This document shows, in pieces, positions 43,125 through 52,620 of a stretch of DNA of 64,000 nt; position 1 is the first letter of the stretch, and the number at the start of each line of letters is the position of its first letter. Location: assembly GCF_010748935.1 (NCBI RefSeq), contig NZ_CP048796.1:3041001-3105000 (forward strand), read 5' to 3'. The notes below the pieces were generated by a model, which ran no database searches, had not been told where the DNA came from, and saw nothing but the letters and a program-made list of their open reading frames with translations. Made by a program: the position numbers and the translations under genes. The DNA is from Providencia vermicola. Lineage in GTDB: Bacteria; Pseudomonadota; Gammaproteobacteria; Enterobacterales; Enterobacteriaceae.

Positions 43125-43592
43125 TTACGGCTTGTTAGTATTTGAATTACCTAAAATCGCTTGCAGATCTTCTTTTAATAAGCTCATTTGGCTTTCATAC
43201 TTATCCTTATGCTCTGCATCCTCGATCAACTGAATGATCGTTTCCGATAATGTTTTATTGCGCTTAACTGCAAGATTAGATAATCGCTGCCAAACAGAAA
43301 AATCAAGGTCAATAGACTTTTTTCTCGTATGCGGATGCTCTGCATTGAAATGGCGTTTACGCCTAGCGCGAATACTCTGTTTCATACGATTATCTAATTG
43401 TGGATTCATATGTAAATTAATCCACTTCATAACATCTGTCGGCCGATTCTCCATTTTTAACAGCAAGGCAATCGCTTCATCTTCTGCACTTCTTTCAATA
43501 TATCGAGTGATTGCCTCACCACTTCTGGACTTCTTCACCAGATAATCCCATTTCCAGCCACATTCTAGATTTTCAAGCTGTTGATATTTCAT
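43125..43592 (-). CDS. matP: Macrodomain Ter protein MatP
   Basis: This 155-residue protein opens '[20 protein letters not shown]', followed by a four-helix part and a ribbon-helix-helix domain '[20 protein letters not shown]', and a C-terminal coiled coil ('[19 protein letters not shown]'). MatP binds matS sites in the replication-terminus region and organises the Ter macrodomain. It also tethers Ter to the divisome. It lies between ompA and ycbZ, in the E. coli order, with divergent transcription from ycbZ. Confidence 0.96.
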   Translation of the reverse strand: MKYQQLENLECGWKWDYLVKKSRSGEAITRYIERSAEDEAIALLLKMENRPTDVMKWINLHMNPQLDNRMKQSIRARRKRHFNAEHPHTRKKSIDLDFSVWQRLSNLAVKRNKTLSETIIQLIEDAEHKDKYESQMSLLKEDLQAILGNSNTNKP

Positions 43593-43754
43593 AATTTTTC
43601 CCGACGAAGATCGAATCTAGTTTTATATTAGCAATTTTAACTGAAGAAGCACAATTCAGCGGTAACAACAAACGACCCTTCACAAAGAAGATAACAACTT
43701 AGCACAAAATAGTGTACAATCTGCCCTCATCTGTTAACAAATTAATGAATTAGC

Positions 43755-43931
43755 ATGTCCACATTTGAATGCATACTCCTCGTTTATGGAATAGGTGGCG
43801 TATGCTCTGCTCTAATAACACTACGCCTAACAAAAGACCCTAACATAGTTATGAGATTACTCAGTGCACTACTTATAGGCGTTACATGGCCAATGTCTTT
43901 ACCTGTTGTACTGTTATTTGCTTTATTCTAG
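43755..43931 (+). CDS. OrtT/GhoT-family small membrane toxin
   Basis: A 58-residue frame begins 'MSTFECILLVYGIGGVCSAL', continues 'ITLRLTKDPNIVMRLLSALL', and ends 'TWPMSLPVVLLFALF'. Two hydrophobic helices are joined by a short charged loop. It closely resembles E. coli OrtT (57 residues), including 'RFLSAFLVGATWPMSFPVAL' at the same place. OrtT/GhoT proteins insert in the inner membrane and lower the proton-motive force under stress. GhoT has the antitoxin GhoS, while OrtT is an orphan. No ghoS-like gene is adjacent, so this is probably an orphan type. The ribosome site is weak, fitting low translation. Confidence 0.8.
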   Translation: MSTFECILLVYGIGGVCSALITLRLTKDPNIVMRLLSALLIGVTWPMSLPVVLLFALF

Positions 43932-44112
43932 TCGATTATACGTCAATTATTGCTGCAAGATTGACGCTCAGACGCTAATATAGCAACCTTGCCCAATGGG
44001 TAATAAATGGACCTGAAAACAATGTAAAATATTCAAACAGGATTCAGGCATACGCGCCCTGCTCACCAACAGGCATTTTACTTATAATCATTTTAATAGC
44101 AGAAAAATTATA

Positions 44113-45849
44113 GTGATCAGTCAAGAACTAACATGGCAAGGCCTAACACCTGACCTAACACCTTATCAGGCAACTTTTGTCTCTTCAGATACCCTGACCC
44201 CTGCTACTTTGTCAGAAATTCAACCTAGGCTATTTAATAGCATTGAACGTTTTATCAAAGAAAACTCACGCACGCGTTTCATGTTTATCAAGTCTGAGCA
44301 AAGTGAGCATTATTTACAGGTATTTTCTGAAGCGATCAGCCCTTTACTGACCCAATTTTCGCCGATTAAGGGTGATTATCAGCTCACTGACAATAAACTC
44401 GCTTTTAAATGGCATCCTGAAATTGACGGACGCTTTTCTAGCCAGACTAAGATTGCATACCGCGACTGGATAGAACCAGAACAATTGTTTGGCTATATCA
44501 CAGCTTCACTGCATTTAGTTCCTGGATTATTACATCAAATCAACGGTGGTGTCCTAATATTATCGGCATCATCACTGATTGCCCAACCATTGATGTGGCA
44601 AAGATTACAGAATATGGTGGCTCGTCGCCAACTTGAATGGTTGCCATTTTCTGATAACCAGCCTCTACCTATAGAAATTGATGCTCAACCGCTTGATATA
44701 AAATTGATTATCGTTGGTGATAGGCTGGAGTTAGAAGAATTTGAATATATCGACTCAGAATTATTTGAGAATGCTATCTATGGTGAATATGAACCCATCA
44801 TGTTCTTTGATGATAAAGAACAATTAGTTCTATGGATGCGCTATATCAAATCACTTATTGACGCTAATCATTTGCCTGAAATTGCCTCCGATGGCTGGAT
44901 GACGTTTATTACACAAGCTACGCGGTTTTGTGAAGACAAGTTTAATTTACCTCTCGATAGCCAATGGCTCATCCGCAAATTAACCGATGCGTCTCATTAC
45001 CAAATCGATAACATGATGGGTGATGAAGCATTCAAACAGGCACTTGAAAATCGCCTATGGCGTCATAGCTTTCTTTCTGAGCGCTCACAAGACGACATCT
45101 TACAGGAACAGGTTTTTATCCGAACAGAGGGAGAAGTTATCGGCCAAATTAATGGTTTGTCCGTTTTACAGTACCCCGGTCACCCTGAAGCGTTAGGTGA
45201 GCCTTCACGCATTACCTGTGTGGCACATTTAGGTGATGGTGAATTTGTGGATGTTGAAAGAAAAGCAGAGCTTGGTGGTAATATCCATGCTAAAGGCATG
45301 ATGATCATGCAAGCTTATTTAAATTATGAACTAAAATTAGAGCAGCCACAGCCATTCTCAGCCTCAATTGTCTTTGAGCAGTCCTATGGTGAAGTCGATG
45401 GTGATAGCGCTTCTTTGGCTGAACTATGCGCCCTCATTAGTGCATTAGCACTACAGCCTATCGATCAACAAATAGCGGTAACCGGGGCGGTAGACCAATT
45501 TGGTTATGTGCAACCTATTGGCGGCGTGAATGAAAAAATTGAAGGCTTCTTCGATATATGTGCTCAACGTCACTTAACAGGCCAGCAAGGTGTCATCATC
45601 CCAATGGCAAATGTCCGCCATCTGTGCCTCAATCAAACCGTTGTTGACGCAGTCAAAGAAGGTCAATTTCATATATGGCCAGTAGAACATGTCGCTCAAG
45701 CGATCACCTTACTGACCAAACAAGCTTACTTTGAGCAACAAGCTGAAGGTGACAACGTACACTTGTTAGCTTTAATTCAAGAACGGATAAATCAAGCTAA
45801 CTCGCCAGAAAAACCAAAGCTTCCTTGGTTTCTGAAATGGCTTGGTTGA
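44113..45849 (+). CDS. ycbZ: Lon-like ATP-independent-type protease YcbZ (LonB family)
   Basis: This 578-residue protein has a degenerate AAA-like N-terminal half and a C-terminal Lon protease domain. Seen are 'SYGEVDGDSASLAELCALIS' with the catalytic Ser and 'PIGGVNEKIEGFFDICAQR' with the catalytic Lys. 'LGEPSRITCVAHLGDGEFVD' and 'RKAELGGNIHAKGMMIMQAY' lie between. No Walker A motif is visible where expected, as in E. coli YcbZ. Translation starts at GTG 44113. It precedes fabA by 86 bases, as in E. coli. Confidence 0.93.
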   Translation: MISQELTWQGLTPDLTPYQATFVSSDTLTPATLSEIQPRLFNSIERFIKENSRTRFMFIKSEQSEHYLQVFSEAISPLLTQFSPIKGDYQLTDNKLAFKWHPEIDGRFSSQTKIAYRDWIEPEQLFGYITASLHLVPGLLHQINGGVLILSASSLIAQPLMWQRLQNMVARRQLEWLPFSDNQPLPIEIDAQPLDIKLIIVGDRLELEEFEYIDSELFENAIYGEYEPIMFFDDKEQLVLWMRYIKSLIDANHLPEIASDGWMTFITQATRFCEDKFNLPLDSQWLIRKLTDASHYQIDNMMGDEAFKQALENRLWRHSFLSERSQDDILQEQVFIRTEGEVIGQINGLSVLQYPGHPEALGEPSRITCVAHLGDGEFVDVERKAELGGNIHAKGMMIMQAYLNYELKLEQPQPFSASIVFEQSYGEVDGDSASLAELCALISALALQPIDQQIAVTGAVDQFGYVQPIGGVNEKIEGFFDICAQRHLTGQQGVIIPMANVRHLCLNQTVVDAVKEGQFHIWPVEHVAQAITLLTKQAYFEQQAEGDNVHLLALIQERINQANSPEKPKLPWFLKWLG

Positions 45850-45877
45850 GTAAAAAAATATCAGATCGGAGTTGTTC

Positions 45878-45895
45878 AGCGTACAAGTGTAAGCT
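45878..45895 (+). promoter_or_regulatory. FabR-like operator upstream of fabA
   Basis: AGCGTACAAGTGTAAGCT matches the palindromic FabR operator AGCGTACA..TGTACGCT seen before fabA and fabB in enterobacteria. It lies 41 bases before the fabA start. FabR represses unsaturated fatty-acid synthesis genes. A FadR activation site may lie just left of it (ATCAGATCGGAGTTG), but this is a weak match. Confidence 0.7.
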
Positions 45896-45935
45896 ATCCT
45901 GTATCCTTAAACTTAATTAAGGCTATAAGAAGAAC

Positions 45936-46454
45936 ATGGTTGATAAACGCAGTTCCTACACAAAAAGTGATTTAGAAGCTTCTGGAAGAGGCGAATTATT
46001 TGGCGAAAATGGGCCACCATTACCTTCTGGCAATATGTTGATGATGGATCGCATCATCACCATGACTGAAGATGGCGGTTCTTTCAATAAAGGCTATGTC
46101 GAAGCTGAACTGGATATCAATCCAGACTTGTGGTTCTTTGGCTGCCATTTTGTGAATGATCCTGTTATGCCTGGCTGTTTAGGTCTGGATGCGATGTGGC
46201 AGTTGGTCGGCTTCTACCTTGGTTGGCTGGGTGGCGAAGGCAAAGGTCGCGCATTGGGCGTTGGTGAAGTTAAATTCACTGGACAGGTTCTACCAACAGC
46301 GAAAAAAGTGACTTACCGTATCAATTTTAAACGTGTTATTAATCGTAAATTGATTATGGGACTTGCTGATGGCGAAGTATTAGTTGATGGTAAAGTCATT
46401 TACGTTGCTAATGACCTGAAAGTTGGTCTATTTAAAGACACAAGTGCTTTCTAA
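45936..46454 (+). CDS. fabA: 3-hydroxydecanoyl-ACP dehydratase/isomerase FabA
   Basis: This 172-residue enzyme introduces the double bond for unsaturated fatty acids in the type II pathway. The active-site His is in '[20 protein letters not shown]' and the Asp in '[16 protein letters not shown]'. Length and sequence match E. coli FabA nearly throughout. It has a FabR-like operator upstream and a terminator 22 bases downstream, and so is a single-gene unit. Confidence 0.98.
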   Translation: MVDKRSSYTKSDLEASGRGELFGENGPPLPSGNMLMMDRIITMTEDGGSFNKGYVEAELDINPDLWFFGCHFVNDPVMPGCLGLDAMWQLVGFYLGWLGGEGKGRALGVGEVKFTGQVLPTAKKVTYRINFKRVINRKLIMGLADGEVLVDGKVIYVANDLKVGLFKDTSAF

Positions 46455-46476
46455 ACCGACTGACGCTATATGATCT

Positions 46477-46502
46477 AAAACCTCCGCAATCGCGGAGGTT
46501 TT
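46477..46502 (+). terminator. fabA terminator
   Basis: AAAACCTCCGC (46477-46487) and GCGGAGGTTTT (46492-46502) form an 11-base stem with loop AATC, ending in T residues, so it is an intrinsic terminator usable from both strands. Confidence 0.9.
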
Positions 46503-46580
46503 AAATTGTGGTTTAAAGGGAATTAAAAAACCGTTTATCTAGGTTCTCTAATCAGTAAGTTATGCTGTGCTATGCTCTGC

Positions 46581-46751
46581 CTATGCAGAGAGTGTCGTCC
46601 GGTCCTCCATGGCCTTTCGCCAGCCTCCCAACCAATGCGAACGCGCGTCCACCGACTGATAAGGGCATAATTCTTTTGAACGCCCTGCAATACCTGCTTG
46701 ATAACCTCTTGATAAAGCTCTTTCTAAACGGTCTCGCTTCTGTCTTTTCAT
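46581..46751 (-). CDS. rmf: Ribosome modulation factor
   Basis: A 56-residue basic protein begins 'MKRQKRDRLERALSRGYQAG', continues 'IAGRSKELCPYQSVDARSHW', and ends 'LGGWRKAMEDRTTLSA'. The resemblance to E. coli RMF (55 residues) is close throughout. RMF dimerises 70S ribosomes into inactive 100S particles in stationary phase. GGGAAG six bases before the ATG is the ribosome site. It lies between fabA and pqiC, as in E. coli, and is convergent with fabA. Confidence 0.96.
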   Translation of the reverse strand: MKRQKRDRLERALSRGYQAGIAGRSKELCPYQSVDARSHWLGGWRKAMEDRTTLSA

Positions 46752-47127
46752 GCCTTACTTCCCTCATTGTTTAAATGGAAAAGAAAACAGCACCTAAAAC
46801 CCTTAATAGCTTTAAGTTAAGTCATTAGTCAGATTGTACTTAACGACGTTCTCTGTGTGCACCTAGAAAACCTAGGTGATAGCTTAGTTTGTTAGCGACA
46901 GGAACCTAAAACTACATAGGGCTCTTAATTTAGGTACAGTATAGAAATACCGCTGGCAGGTCAGAAAATCAAGTAAAGAATTTCATATGAATGTCATAAA
47001 TGTTATAAATGTGATATATACATTCAAAAAGTGACAACTAATTGATATTAAATATATTAATATCATATTCCTTATAGAAGTTCATAGTACGATAATTTAT
47101 ATTTGAATGATTTATAAGCAGTTTTAC
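46752..47127. other. rmf upstream region, no gene seen
   Basis: This AT-rich stretch should hold the rmf promoter (minus strand). A hairpin CACCTAG-AAAAC-CTAGGTG lies at 46860-46878. I see no convincing small ORF. The frames present are short, start poorly and are very AT-rich. Confidence 0.5.
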
Positions 47128-47169
47128 AAAAAAAATGCGCCTCCGTTGATGAAAACACGAGGCGCATTT
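47128..47169 (-). terminator. pqi operon terminator
   Basis: On the minus strand AAATGCGCCTC (47159-47169) pairs with GAGGCGCATTT (47133-47143), and the stem runs into a T run at 47128-47135. It lies 21 bases after the pqiC stop. Confidence 0.92.
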
Positions 47170-47189
47170 ATCCGTAATCATAGTGTTAA

Positions 47190-47747
47190 TTAGGGTTTGC
47201 TGATCTCTTTCGCTATCCCATCTGCCACTTGCTGCCATCCTTGCGATAAGGTGCGCACCAAATCAGGATAACCATCTTCTTTTTGTTCAAGCTGTATATC
47301 AAAGTTACGGCGGATCACTTCACGACCATTCGATAATGTCCAAAAACCTTGTACTAAAACCATCCCATCATAACGCCCATTAAACGCGGTCAGCGTGATA
47401 TCTAGCGTATCAGGTGAATTCTGTAGCGGCTGTAGAGACACTAAGCGCCCCGGTAACGCAGACGATAGTTCACTGACCATGGATTGTCCTAACTGCTGTT
47501 CAAGTGGACTAGCCCATAAGTGTGAGCTTGCATTACTGTAGCTGACATCCGATGTCTGGTAAGTAATGCCGTTTGATGTCAAAACATCAGCCAACATAAC
47601 TCGTTGCAGCCAAATTTGATTTTGTTGCCCCATCACTACCGCTGTTTGTGTTGCCGGCGCTTTTACCGGCAATTGGTAGTACATTTTTTCAGGGGTGCTG
47701 CTACAAGCCGCCAGCATTAAAACAAATATCGATACCAGATATCTCAT
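47190..47747 (-). CDS. pqiC: Intermembrane transport lipoprotein PqiC
   Basis: This 185-residue protein has a lipoprotein signal 'YLVSIFVLMLAACSS' (lipid-modified Cys near residue 15). The PqiC/YmbA domain has 'KMYYQLPV', 'IWLQRVMLADVLTSNGITYQ' and 'PDTLDITLTAFNGRYDGMVL'. PqiC is anchored in the outer membrane and receives the PqiB tube, part of an MCE lipid-transport bridge. Its ATG overlaps the pqiB stop by one base (TAATG), so translation is coupled. Confidence 0.94.
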   Translation of the reverse strand: MRYLVSIFVLMLAACSSTPEKMYYQLPVKAPATQTAVVMGQQNQIWLQRVMLADVLTSNGITYQTSDVSYSNASSHLWASPLEQQLGQSMVSELSSALPGRLVSLQPLQNSPDTLDITLTAFNGRYDGMVLVQGFWTLSNGREVIRRNFDIQLEQKEDGYPDLVRTLSQGWQQVADGIAKEISKP

Positions 47748-49396
47748 TATTTTTTCACTCCTTTAGGCACAGGATCCTTCGACGGCTCGGCCTCGAATAC
47801 TAAGGCATTACTCTTATTATTCAACGTCCGTAATAATGGCTGCACTTCCCTAAGCACCTGATCTAAACGCTGCATATTATCAACCATCTTATTATATGCT
47901 GGTGAGCCAGGTTGGAACCCTTGCATTGCTCGATTCATCTCGTTCAAGGTTTTTTGCAAGTCTCTAGGTAAGTTCTGGAACTCTTTACTGCCCATGACTT
48001 TATTCAGTTCAGCCAGCATCACCTGCGCTTCTTTAATCGTTTTCTGCCCTTCAGCCAGTGTTTGGGTCGTTTGATTCAACATAGGCTCAATCGGCATACT
48101 ATTGATTTTATCCAAGACTGAAATCACTTTTTGCTGAATTTGCGCCAAACCACCACTGGTTGTTGGAATCACTTTATAACCAGCCACCACATCAGGCCCT
48201 TTATAATCCGGTACGTTAGGCACGAAATCAAGGTCAACAAACAGCGCTCCTGTCAGTAAGTTACCTGATTTCAGTGAGGCACGAAGCCCATCTTTCATCG
48301 CTAATTTCAGTTCATTTTTCAGATTGAAGTCAGCACCCACATCTTTCCTGAATCGTTCTGGCTCTATATGGATTAATACCGGAATGCGGAAATCATTATC
48401 CAGTTTCTGATCAAGACCTTCAGTATAGAAAGGCACTTGAGCTACTGTACCTAAACGGATACCACGGAATTCTACAGGCGCCCCAGGCTGTAAACCTCTT
48501 ACTGAATCCGAGAAGAACAGAACAAAATCTTGATACTCGGTATACAGGGAATTTTGGATACTACTTTGGTTATCAAAGAGTTTAAATTCCGTATTTTCTT
48601 TCACCCCTTCACCGGGGACCCAACCTGCTGGCACATCAAAACTAACCCCACCAGCAAGTAAGGTTGCTATTGATCCCAGCTCCACATGAATACCTTGCGA
48701 TGACATATCGAAAGCGATGCCGCTATCCTTCCAAAAGCGCACATTGGTGCTAATGAGCTTATCATACGGCGCATTGATGAATAGCTGATAGCGCATATCA
48801 CGCTTATCCATGTCAAAATTACTGGTTTCAACAGAACCGACACGATAGCCTCTAAACAAGACAGGGTCCCCAGGATTCAATTGACCAGCACGATCACTCA
48901 CCAATATCACTCGGATCCCTTTTGCATCAGGAGAAGCTAACGGAGGCGAATCTAACAGCGTAAATTCGTTATGCTCTTTTGATGAACTACCGGGTTGTAA
49001 TTCAATGAATACCCCTGATAGCAATGTTCCCAGACCTGTCACACCTTCACGGCCGATAGCTGGTTTCACAATCCAAAAAGCAGAATCAGTGCGTAGCAAA
49101 TCTTTCATATCGCTATTAAGGCGAGCCTTAATGACAACTCGGCTAAAGTTGTCGTCTAATGTCACACTTTCAACGATACCAATATCTACACTACGGCTTT
49201 TAATCTTGGTTTTACCGGCTTCAATGCCTTCAGCATTATAAGTAATTAACGTCACTTCAGGGCCTTGATGGCTGAAGTGATAAAATAATATCCAAGCACC
49301 AATTAAGACAGTGATGATAGGGATCACCCATACAGGTGACCAACTTTTCAGTTTACTGACTTTGGCATTGGCCTGTGGCGTTTTTTGTTCACTCAC
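47747..49396 (-). CDS. pqiB: MCE-domain intermembrane transport protein PqiB
   Basis: This 549-residue protein has one N-terminal transmembrane helix (about residues 18-38). Three MCE domains follow ('GIEAGKTKIKSRSVDIGIVE', 'LNPGDPVLFRGYRVGSVETS', 'LQPGAPVEFRGIRLGTVAQV'), then a long C-terminal helical needle (about 430-535). PqiB hexamers form a syringe-like tube across the periplasm for lipid transfer. The ATG overlaps the pqiA stop by four bases. Length is close to E. coli PqiB. Confidence 0.97.
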   Translation of the reverse strand: MSEQKTPQANAKVSKLKSWSPVWVIPIITVLIGAWILFYHFSHQGPEVTLITYNAEGIEAGKTKIKSRSVDIGIVESVTLDDNFSRVVIKARLNSDMKDLLRTDSAFWIVKPAIGREGVTGLGTLLSGVFIELQPGSSSKEHNEFTLLDSPPLASPDAKGIRVILVSDRAGQLNPGDPVLFRGYRVGSVETSNFDMDKRDMRYQLFINAPYDKLISTNVRFWKDSGIAFDMSSQGIHVELGSIATLLAGGVSFDVPAGWVPGEGVKENTEFKLFDNQSSIQNSLYTEYQDFVLFFSDSVRGLQPGAPVEFRGIRLGTVAQVPFYTEGLDQKLDNDFRIPVLIHIEPERFRKDVGADFNLKNELKLAMKDGLRASLKSGNLLTGALFVDLDFVPNVPDYKGPDVVAGYKVIPTTSGGLAQIQQKVISVLDKINSMPIEPMLNQTTQTLAEGQKTIKEAQVMLAELNKVMGSKEFQNLPRDLQKTLNEMNRAMQGFQPGSPAYNKMVDNMQRLDQVLREVQPLLRTLNNKSNALVFEAEPSKDPVPKGVKK

Positions 49397-50667
49397 CCGA
49401 TGGCTCCTTCTTGTTCAACAACTTTTATTGCATTTTTCTTTTCGCAGCGATCCCATGTCAGTCTGGGGTCGAAAGTCATCGCAGCAAACATCGTTAAAAT
49501 GACCACGACGCCAAAGAAAATAACGCCCTGTGCAGGGACGATACTCATTAATTGCCCCATTTGAACTAATGCAGCCAAAATGGTAATAACAAATACGTCA
49601 ATCATTGACCAACGACCTACATATTCAACTAATTCATAAATAAAGTGCATACGATGGGGGTCTCGATTGCCATACCCCTGAGAATCAAGGCATAGCCACG
49701 CAATACCTATCATTTTTAATGAAGGTACCATAATACTGGCAATAAAAATCACTAACGCAACGGGATATGAACCATCCCCCCACAATAGTATTACGCCATC
49801 CATAATAGTCGCCGGCATGTCGCTACCCAGCATATTGGTTGTCATGACAGGCAGCAGATTCGCTGGGATATACAATATAAAAGAAGTCAATAACAGTGCG
49901 GCTGTCCATTGTATGCTTTGATGCTTACGCACACTACCATGTGCATGGCAGCGAGGACATTGAGATTGCTCAGCGGGTAAAATCGCTGTACACACTAAGC
50001 ACAACCGAACATTTTGACTGATCCCTGTACGTCCAACCTCTAGCTTTTGTGCCAATTTTGGGGCAGGTTCGATTTTGTTCCACATCCAGTGCCTATCAAG
50101 GCATTGAAACGCCCTCACTTGTAAAACACAAAATAAACAATAAGGCAAAAAGCTTAATCCAACGCCAATATCCCCATAGGCAATCAGTTTCACGAAACTG
50201 ACCAGCACGCCCGCAAGGAAAATTTCTGCCATACACCAAGATTTCATTTGAAACAGGATACGGCTCATCCACACTTTAATCGGTTTTGGTACATACACTT
50301 GCATACCAAAGAGTATGATAGTCACCATACAAAAGGCGGGGATCACTAATGAAAAAAACAGAAAGAATAGAGCCAACCCGCTGTAACGGGTTGTCGCGAT
50401 AATCTCTATAATTTGAAATAAAGAGATTTCATTTTCGATTCCGGCCGCACTCATTTTGACAAATGGAAACATACATGCAACCAGCAGCATGATTAATGCA
50501 CTGAATGCATATGCCGCTGGCTGCTTATACGGATAGCGCCACTTTGCAACCAACACAGTATGGCAACGTGGACATGTAGCTTTAGTGCCTTGCTCTAATT
50601 CAGGCACTGCAACTAACATGTCGCACTGTGTACACAGCACATGTTCATGAGACTCATGAGAGCACAA
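49393..50667 (-). CDS. pqiA: Inner-membrane component PqiA
   Basis: This 424-residue inner-membrane protein has two homologous halves. Each begins with a zinc-ribbon of CxxC pairs ('CTQCDMLVA' with 'CPRCHTVLV', and 'CLVCTAILPAEQSQCPRC') followed by four transmembrane helices with 'AEIFLAGVLVSFVKLIAYGD' and 'ASIMVPSLKMIGIAWL'. PqiA partners PqiB, and in E. coli the operon is induced by paraquat through SoxRS. It is the first gene of pqiABC and follows uup at 33 bases. Confidence 0.96.
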   Translation of the reverse strand: MCSHESHEHVLCTQCDMLVAVPELEQGTKATCPRCHTVLVAKWRYPYKQPAAYAFSALIMLLVACMFPFVKMSAAGIENEISLFQIIEIIATTRYSGLALFFLFFSLVIPAFCMVTIILFGMQVYVPKPIKVWMSRILFQMKSWCMAEIFLAGVLVSFVKLIAYGDIGVGLSFLPYCLFCVLQVRAFQCLDRHWMWNKIEPAPKLAQKLEVGRTGISQNVRLCLVCTAILPAEQSQCPRCHAHGSVRKHQSIQWTAALLLTSFILYIPANLLPVMTTNMLGSDMPATIMDGVILLWGDGSYPVALVIFIASIMVPSLKMIGIAWLCLDSQGYGNRDPHRMHFIYELVEYVGRWSMIDVFVITILAALVQMGQLMSIVPAQGVIFFGVVVILTMFAAMTFDPRLTWDRCEKKNAIKVVEQEGAIG

Positions 50668-50700
50668 GGTGATTCGCCCCTTCTATTTTTGATCTATAAA

Positions 50701-52608
50701 CTAACTATTTTTTAATAGTTCAAGTTCTTGCCAACGATCAAATGCTTGTTCTAGCGCTTGTTCTTTCTCAGCCAATGCATTTAATGTTTTTTCTGTAACA
50801 TCATGAGGCTGATTAAAGAAGTCTGCATCACTGATTGTGGCTTGCAGTGTTTCAATTTCGCTCTCAAGTTGCTCAAGCTTTGATGGTAATTGTTCTAATT
50901 CACGTAGTAAATGGTAGCTAATCTTATTATTTCGCTTTGTAGGCTCTTTTACTTTAGTAAATTTCTCTTCGTCCGATATTTTACTTTGTTGCGTGGTTTT
51001 CAAACTCACGGTTTGTGCTTTTTGCTGCTGAGCGTCAAAATATCCCCCCGCGTAGCGATTGATCACCCCGTTGCCTTCAAAAATCCAACATTCCGTGACG
51101 CTATTGTCAACAAACTCACGGTCATGGCTGACTAATAGCACTGTGCCTTGATAGCTGTCCACCAACTCCTCTAGTAGTTCTAGAGTTTCCACATCAAGGT
51201 CGTTAGTCGGTTCATCGAGGATCAATAAGTTACTGGGTTTTAAAAATAATCGAGCAAGTAATAGCCTATTACGCTCTCCCCCCGATAACGCACGAACCGG
51301 AGTCATCGCACGTTTCGGTGGGAACATAAAGTCTTGTAGATAACCTAAGACATGGCGTGGTTTGCCGTTCACCATCACCTCTTGCTTTCCTTCTGCTAGG
51401 TTATCCATTACTGTTTTATCGGGATCGAGAGCCGCACGGTGTTGATCGAAATAAGCGACCTCTAACTTAGTGCCGCAATGCACCTTACCACTATTGGCTT
51501 GTAAGTCTCCCAACATTAATTTCAGCAGCGTCGTCTTACCACAGCCATTTGGCCCCACTAAGGCAATTTTGTCACCGCGCATCACTTGTGCACTAAAATC
51601 TTTGACTAAGACTTTGCCATCAATGTGATAGTTCACATTTTCGATCTCAAACACAATTTTTCCTGAGCGAGCCGCTTCTTCAACTTGCATTTTTGCGCTA
51701 CCCAGTACTTCACGACGCTGAGAACGTTCAACTCGCAAAGCTTTTAACGCACGCACACGCCCTTCATTACGCGTACGTCTTGCTTTGATGCCTTGACGAA
51801 TCCACGCCTCTTCTTGGGCAAGTTTGCGGTCAAATTCTGCATTTTGCATCTCTTCTACACGCAAAGCTTCCTCTTTTGCGATCAAATAGGCATCATAATT
51901 ACCCGGCCACGATGACAATTTGCCTCTATCGAGATCAACAATACGTGTTGCCATATTGCGGATAAATGAACGGTCATGGGAGATAAAGACGATACTACCT
52001 TGGAAATCTTTCAGGAAATTCTCTAACCATAAAATGGTTTCAATATCCAAGTGGTTAGTCGGCTCATCAAGAAACAATACACGTGGATTGCTGACTAATG
52101 CACGGCCCAATGCCGCTTTGCGTAGCCAACCACCTGATAATGAAGACAACTGCGCATCCGCAGGAAGATCCAGTTTTTTCAATACGTCACTAATACGAGC
52201 ATCGAGTAACCATAAATTCCGACTATCAAGAACCTCTTGTAATTCAGCTAATTTGTTTAAATTCTTTTCACTTGGATCGCTTTCCACCAATTTAGACACA
52301 TGATGGTAATCTTTAAGATACTCAGCTTGCTCCGCAACCCCTTCCGCAACAAAATCAAAAATAGTCCCTTCAATATTACGTGGTGGGTCTTGTTGTAAAC
52401 GGGCAACAATCAGATCTTGTTGATAAAGAAGCTGCCCATCATCAAGCGGCTGCTCCTTCGTTAATACACGCATTAATGTGGATTTACCTGCACCATTACG
52501 GCCAACTAAACAAACACGTTCATTGTCTTCAATATGAAGTTCAGTACTATCCAATAAAGGTGCATCACTAAACGATAAATATGCACCTGACAAATTAATT
52601 AAAGCCAT
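50701..52608 (-). CDS. uup: ABC-F ATPase Uup
   Basis: This 635-residue soluble protein has two ABC domains. Walker A motifs are 'LVGRNGAGKSTLMRVL' and 'LVGPNGCGKTTLLKL', signatures are 'LSSLSGGWLRKAALGRAL' and 'VRALSGGERNRLLLARLF', and Walker B motifs are 'LFLDEPTNHLDIETIL' and 'LILDEPTNDLDVETLE'. A linker lies between them, and a C-terminal coiled coil (about 560-630) binds DNA in E. coli. It has no membrane segment. Uup affects precise transposon excision and ribosome function. Same length as in E. coli. Confidence 0.97.
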   Translation of the reverse strand: MALINLSGAYLSFSDAPLLDSTELHIEDNERVCLVGRNGAGKSTLMRVLTKEQPLDDGQLLYQQDLIVARLQQDPPRNIEGTIFDFVAEGVAEQAEYLKDYHHVSKLVESDPSEKNLNKLAELQEVLDSRNLWLLDARISDVLKKLDLPADAQLSSLSGGWLRKAALGRALVSNPRVLFLDEPTNHLDIETILWLENFLKDFQGSIVFISHDRSFIRNMATRIVDLDRGKLSSWPGNYDAYLIAKEEALRVEEMQNAEFDRKLAQEEAWIRQGIKARRTRNEGRVRALKALRVERSQRREVLGSAKMQVEEAARSGKIVFEIENVNYHIDGKVLVKDFSAQVMRGDKIALVGPNGCGKTTLLKLMLGDLQANSGKVHCGTKLEVAYFDQHRAALDPDKTVMDNLAEGKQEVMVNGKPRHVLGYLQDFMFPPKRAMTPVRALSGGERNRLLLARLFLKPSNLLILDEPTNDLDVETLELLEELVDSYQGTVLLVSHDREFVDNSVTECWIFEGNGVINRYAGGYFDAQQQKAQTVSLKTTQQSKISDEEKFTKVKEPTKRNNKISYHLLRELEQLPSKLEQLESEIETLQATISDADFFNQPHDVTEKTLNALAEKEQALEQAFDRWQELELLKNS

Positions 52609-52620
52609 TGATTTTATCCT

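Noticed and set aside
46570-46767. Longer minus-strand frame overlapping rmf
   Set aside because: The frame at 46581-46751 encodes RMF almost residue for residue, so the alternative frame is a shadow.
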